Below the pieces are notes generated by a model. It had not been told where the DNA came from. It searched no databases and saw nothing but the letters and a program-made list of their open reading frames with translations. The position numbers and the translations under genes are program-made. From the NCBI RefSeq assembly GCF_902459695.1, contig NZ_CABPRZ010000015.1:86736-150735 (forward strand): DNA of 64,000 nt, read 5' to 3'. The DNA comes from Pandoraea terrae. GTDB taxonomy: Bacteria; Pseudomonadota; Gammaproteobacteria; Burkholderiales; Burkholderiaceae. Below are positions 60,689 through 64,000 of this stretch, piece after piece (within the stretch, counting starts at the first letter, position 1; the number at the start of each line of letters is the position of its first letter).

Positions 60689-63550
60689 ATGAGTTTGATG
60701 GAACAGTTCCAAGCGAACTCGTACTTGTTCGGGGGCAATGCCCCGTATGTTGAAGAACTGTACGAATCGTATCTAGATAATCCGGCTTCCGTGCCGGACA
60801 ACTGGCGCCAGTATTTCGACGCGCTGCAAAACGTCCCCGCTGTAGATGGCTCGAACGCCAACGACGTGGCTCACGCTCCGATCGTGGAATCGTTTGCGCA
60901 ACGCGCAAAGGCCAATGCCTTCATCCCCCGCGCCGGCGCAACCGACATGGCTGTCGCCCGCAAGCAGGTGCACGTGCAGTCGCTGGTGGCCGCCTACCGT
61001 TTCCTTGGCGCCCGCTGGGCCAATCTGGACCCGCTCAAACGTCAGGAGCGCCCCGCCATTCCTGAACTGGAACCGGCGTTCTACGACTTGACCGAATCCG
61101 ACATGGACAGCGTGTACAGCGCTGAGAACACCTATTTCGGTTTCGATCAGGCCAGCCTGCGCGACATCCTCAAGGCCCTTCGCGATACGTACTGCGGCTC
61201 CATCGGCGCCGAGTACATGTACATCAGCGACCCGGTGCAAAAGCGCTGGTGGCAAGAAAAGCTTGAGAAGAGCCGCGCAACGCCGGCATTCTCGGCTGAG
61301 AAGAAAAAGCACATTCTCGAACGCCTGACGGCTGCCGAAGGCCTGGAGCGTTTTCTTCACACCAAGTTCGTCGGCCAGAAGCGTTTCTCGCTCGAAGGCG
61401 GCGAATCCTTCATCGTGGCGATGGACGAGCTCGTCCACCACGCCGGCGACAAGGGCGTGCAGGAAATCGTGATCGGCATGGCCCACCGTGGCCGCCTGAA
61501 TGTGCTGGTCAACACGCTCGGCAAGATGCCGGGCGACCTGTTCGCCGAATTCGAAGGCAAGCACGTCGACGATCTGCCGGCCGGTGACGTCAAGTATCAC
61601 AAGGGTTTCTCGAGCGATGTCTCGACGTCGGGCGGCCCGGTCCACCTGTCGCTGGCGTTCAACCCGTCGCATCTGGAAATCGTGAACCCGGTCGTGGAAG
61701 GTTCCGCCAAGGCCCGTATGGACCGCCGCGGCGAGCCGAATGCGGCGCAAGTGCTGCCGGTGCAGGTCCACGGCGATGCCGCCTTCGCAGGCCAGGGCGT
61801 CGTCATGGAAACGCTGAACCTGGCGCAAACGCGCGGTTACGGCACCCACGGTACTGTCCACATCGTCATCAACAACCAGATCGGCTTCACCACGTCCGAT
61901 CCGCGCGACTCGCGTTCGACGATCTATTGCTCCGACGTCGTCAAGATGATTGAAGCGCCGGTGCTGCACGTCAACGGTGACGATCCCGAAGCGGTCGTGC
62001 TGGCGATGCAACTGGCCCTCGAGTTCCGCCAGGAATTCAAGAAGGACGCCGTCGTCGACATCGTCTGCTTCCGCAAGTTGGGCCACAACGAGCAGGACAC
62101 CCCGGCGGTCACGCAGCCGCTGATGTACAAGAAGATCGCCCAGCATCCGGGCACGCGCGCACTGTATGTCGAGAAGCTCGCGACGCAAGGCGTAATCACG
62201 GCGGAAGAGGGCGACGCCTACGTCAAGGCCTATCGCAAGGCCATGGACGATGGTCACCATACGGTCGATCCGGTACTCTCGAACTACAAGAGCAAGTATG
62301 CGGTCGACTGGGTTCCGTTCCTGAACCGCAAGTGGACCGACGCTGCCGACACGGCCGTGCCGCTGGCCGAGCTCAAGCGTCTGGCCGAGCGCATCACGAC
62401 CATCCCGGACAACTTCAAGGTGCATCCGCTGGTTGAGAAGGTCATCAACGATCGCCGCAACATGGGCCGTGGCGAGCAGCCGCTGGACTGGGGCATGGGC
62501 GAGCATCTGGCATTCGCTTCGCTGGTGTCGTCCGGCTACGCGGTGCGCCTGACCGGCCAGGATTCGGGCCGTGGCACGTTTACGCACCGCCACTCGGTGC
62601 TGCACGATCAGAATCGTGAGCGCTGGAACGACGGCACGTATGTCCCGCTGCAGAACGTCGCCGACGGTCAGGCCACGTTCACGGTGATCGACTCGGTGCT
62701 GTCCGAAGAGGCCGTGCTGGGCTTCGAATACGGTTACTCGACGGCGGAGCCGAACACGATGGTGTTGTGGGAAGGCCAGTTTGGCGACTTCGCCAACGGC
62801 GCCCAGGTCGTGATCGACCAGTTCATCTCCAGCGGCGAAGTGAAGTGGGGCCGCGTGTCGGGCCTCACGATGCTGCTGCCGCACGGCTATGAAGGTCAGG
62901 GTCCGGAACACTCGTCTGCACGCATCGAACGTTATCTGCAGCTTTGCGCGGAAACGAACATGCAAGTGGTCCAGCCGACCACGCCGGCACAGATCTTCCA
63001 CCTGCTGCGTCGTCAGATGATCCGTCAGCTGCGCAAGCCGCTGATCGTGTTCACGCCGAAGTCGCTGCTGCGTCACAAGGAAGCCGTGAGCGACCTGTCG
63101 GAACTGGCCAACGGCGGCTTCCAGCCGCTGATTGGCGAAGTCGACAGCGCGATCGAAGCAAAGAAGGTCAAGCGCGTGGTCGCGTGCTCGGGCCGTCTGT
63201 ACTACGATCTGATTGCCCATCGCCGCGAAACCAAGGCGAAGGACATCGCGATCATTCGCGTCGAACAGCTCTATCCGTTCCCGCACAAGGCGTTCGAGAA
63301 CGAGCTGAAGAAATACGAAAACCTCACCGAAGTGGTGTGGGCCCAGGACGAGCCGCAAAACCAGGGTCCGTGGTTCTACATCGAACACCACCTGGCAGAC
63401 GGGATGACCGCCGGCCAGAAGCTCGCCTACGCCGGACGTCCGGCTTCGGCCTCGCCTGCGGTGGGCTACTACGCCAAGCATTACGAACAGCTCAAGCAGC
63501 TGCTCGAAACCGCTTTCGGCCGCCTCAAGGGCGCCACCGTGGTGCAGTAA
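60689..63550 (+). CDS. sucA: 2-oxoglutarate dehydrogenase E1
   Basis: A 953-aa thiamine-diphosphate enzyme of the TCA cycle. Motifs: VIGMAHRGRLNVLVNTLGK, HVNGDDPEAVVLAMQLALEF, FRKLGHNEQDTPAVTQPLMY (ThDP/metal), and FTHRHSVLHDQNRERWND. It decarboxylates 2-oxoglutarate and feeds the succinyl group to lipoamide of E2. Length is as in Burkholderiales. AAGGTGAG precedes the ATG at 60689. Confidence 0.97.
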   Translation: MSLMEQFQANSYLFGGNAPYVEELYESYLDNPASVPDNWRQYFDALQNVPAVDGSNANDVAHAPIVESFAQRAKANAFIPRAGATDMAVARKQVHVQSLVAAYRFLGARWANLDPLKRQERPAIPELEPAFYDLTESDMDSVYSAENTYFGFDQASLRDILKALRDTYCGSIGAEYMYISDPVQKRWWQEKLEKSRATPAFSAEKKKHILERLTAAEGLERFLHTKFVGQKRFSLEGGESFIVAMDELVHHAGDKGVQEIVIGMAHRGRLNVLVNTLGKMPGDLFAEFEGKHVDDLPAGDVKYHKGFSSDVSTSGGPVHLSLAFNPSHLEIVNPVVEGSAKARMDRRGEPNAAQVLPVQVHGDAAFAGQGVVMETLNLAQTRGYGTHGTVHIVINNQIGFTTSDPRDSRSTIYCSDVVKMIEAPVLHVNGDDPEAVVLAMQLALEFRQEFKKDAVVDIVCFRKLGHNEQDTPAVTQPLMYKKIAQHPGTRALYVEKLATQGVITAEEGDAYVKAYRKAMDDGHHTVDPVLSNYKSKYAVDWVPFLNRKWTDAADTAVPLAELKRLAERITTIPDNFKVHPLVEKVINDRRNMGRGEQPLDWGMGEHLAFASLVSSGYAVRLTGQDSGRGTFTHRHSVLHDQNRERWNDGTYVPLQNVADGQATFTVIDSVLSEEAVLGFEYGYSTAEPNTMVLWEGQFGDFANGAQVVIDQFISSGEVKWGRVSGLTMLLPHGYEGQGPEHSSARIERYLQLCAETNMQVVQPTTPAQIFHLLRRQMIRQLRKPLIVFTPKSLLRHKEAVSDLSELANGGFQPLIGEVDSAIEAKKVKRVVACSGRLYYDLIAHRRETKAKDIAIIRVEQLYPFPHKAFENELKKYENLTEVVWAQDEPQNQGPWFYIEHHLADGMTAGQKLAYAGRPASASPAVGYYAKHYEQLKQLLETAFGRLKGATVVQ

Positions 63551-63640
63551 CCGGAAGGGTCTAGTCAGCGGTCGTCCTCCCCCAAGGGCGGCCGCTGCCG
63601 TATTTCCGAATTAAACGTTTATCGAATCCAGGATCCAGAA

Positions 63641-64000
63641 ATGGCCATCGTAGAAGTCAAAGTCCCCCAGTTTTCCGAGTCGGTTTCCGAAGGTACGCTC
63701 CTCGACTGGAAGAAGAAAGTCGGCGAAATCATCGCTCAGGACGAAACCATCATTGAAGTCGAGACCGACAAGGTCGTGCTCGAAGTGCCGGCGCCGGCCG
63801 CCGGCGTCGTCATCGAGGTGAGCGCCGGTCAGGGCGACACCGTGACGTCGGACCAGATCATTGCCAAGATCGATACGGAAGCCAAGGCGGGCGCCGTGGC
63901 GCCGGTCGCGGCCAAGCCGGCCGACGCCGCACCGGCCGCTGCCGTCGTCAATTCCGCAGCCGCAGCGCCTGCCGCTGGCGGCGCGAGCGGTGGCGTGGCC
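63641..64000 (+). CDS. sucB: Dihydrolipoyl succinyltransferase E2, cut by window
   Basis: The first 120 residues. It has a lipoyl domain (MAIVEVKVPQFSESVSEGTL to residue ~77) with the lipoylated Lys in ETDKVVLEVPAP, followed by an Ala/Pro-rich linker. Catalytic domain lies outside. Follows sucA after 90 bp. AGGA lies 7 nt before the ATG. Confidence 0.97.
   Translation, partial: MAIVEVKVPQFSESVSEGTLLDWKKKVGEIIAQDETIIEVETDKVVLEVPAPAAGVVIEVSAGQGDTVTSDQIIAKIDTEAKAGAVAPVAAKPADAAPAAAVVNSAAAAPAAGGASGGVA

Noticed and set aside
60773..63481. 902-aa minus-strand open frame opposite sucA
   Set aside because: Antisense shadow of a certain gene in GC-rich DNA; composition (His/Arg/Val-rich) is not protein-like.

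Overview
The window looks like the chromosome of a GC-rich betaproteobacterium of the Burkholderiales. The evidence is the sucA-sucB start, an adjacent cysI/cysJ pair, azlCD, a class A penicillin-binding protein, an E. coli-type gshA and many GTG/TTG starts. A Pandoraea-like Burkholderiaceae is my best guess, from gene content only.

Layout. (1) 1-4.2 kb is ordinary: the start of a metallo-beta-lactamase-fold hydrolase, a FIST sensory protein, a cold-shock protein and a divergent RpoD-type sigma factor. (2) 4.2-6.9 kb is almost gene-free and decayed, with a perfect 34-bp palindrome and two copies of a ~100-bp repeat. (3) 6.9-12.5 kb is a minus-strand accessory block with plasmid/ICE character: a GNAT-like protein, AlpA, an actin-like ParM with a partner, a candidate ncRNA with its own promoter and terminator, and a tyrosine-recombinase-like cluster. 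(4) 13.17-42.37 kb is a 29-kb island in the 3' half of a tRNA-Pro(GGG) gene, bounded by a 46-bp direct repeat. (5) 42.4-64 kb is core-like: acyl-CoA synthetase, gshA, azlCD, mrcA, a LysE exporter, two tandem serine hydrolases, an MCP, a lipoprotein, cysJI, sucA and the start of sucB.

The island has a P4-type integrase, an AlpA-like regulator, a RepA-like AAA ATPase and, just behind it, eight TGAGGA/TCCTCA sites in 180 bp that look like an iteron origin. The rest is cargo in small blocks. The most striking feature is a short dyad, TGCAAT-N2-ATTGCA, found 12 times, always between genes or gene blocks and never inside the defence operon. One copy lies directly before the serine recombinase gene and two lie behind it. 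The dyad could be a recombination site delimiting cargo cassettes or an island-wide operator.

The largest cargo is a minus-strand operon (41.7 to 31.15 kb): an SNF2-type helicase fused to a DUF3883-type PD-(D/E)XK nuclease, a HEPN-like protein with four zinc ribbons, a DUF1156-type adenine methyltransferase, a DUF499-type ATPase and a previously easy-to-miss 82-aa protein. I read it as a BREX/DISARM-like phage defence system that has no PglZ phosphatase and carries a possible RNase toxin. Other cargo may also be defensive: an ADP-ribosylglycohydrolase overlapping a nuclease-like gene, a DUF6884-like/GIY-YIG-like pair, a two-TM protein, a DUF4160 protein and a PPP phosphatase with a Sel1-repeat protein. 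A separate thiol-disulfide module of secreted and membrane proteins is flanked by inverted degenerate sequences.

Family calls come from motif reading alone; no database search was run.
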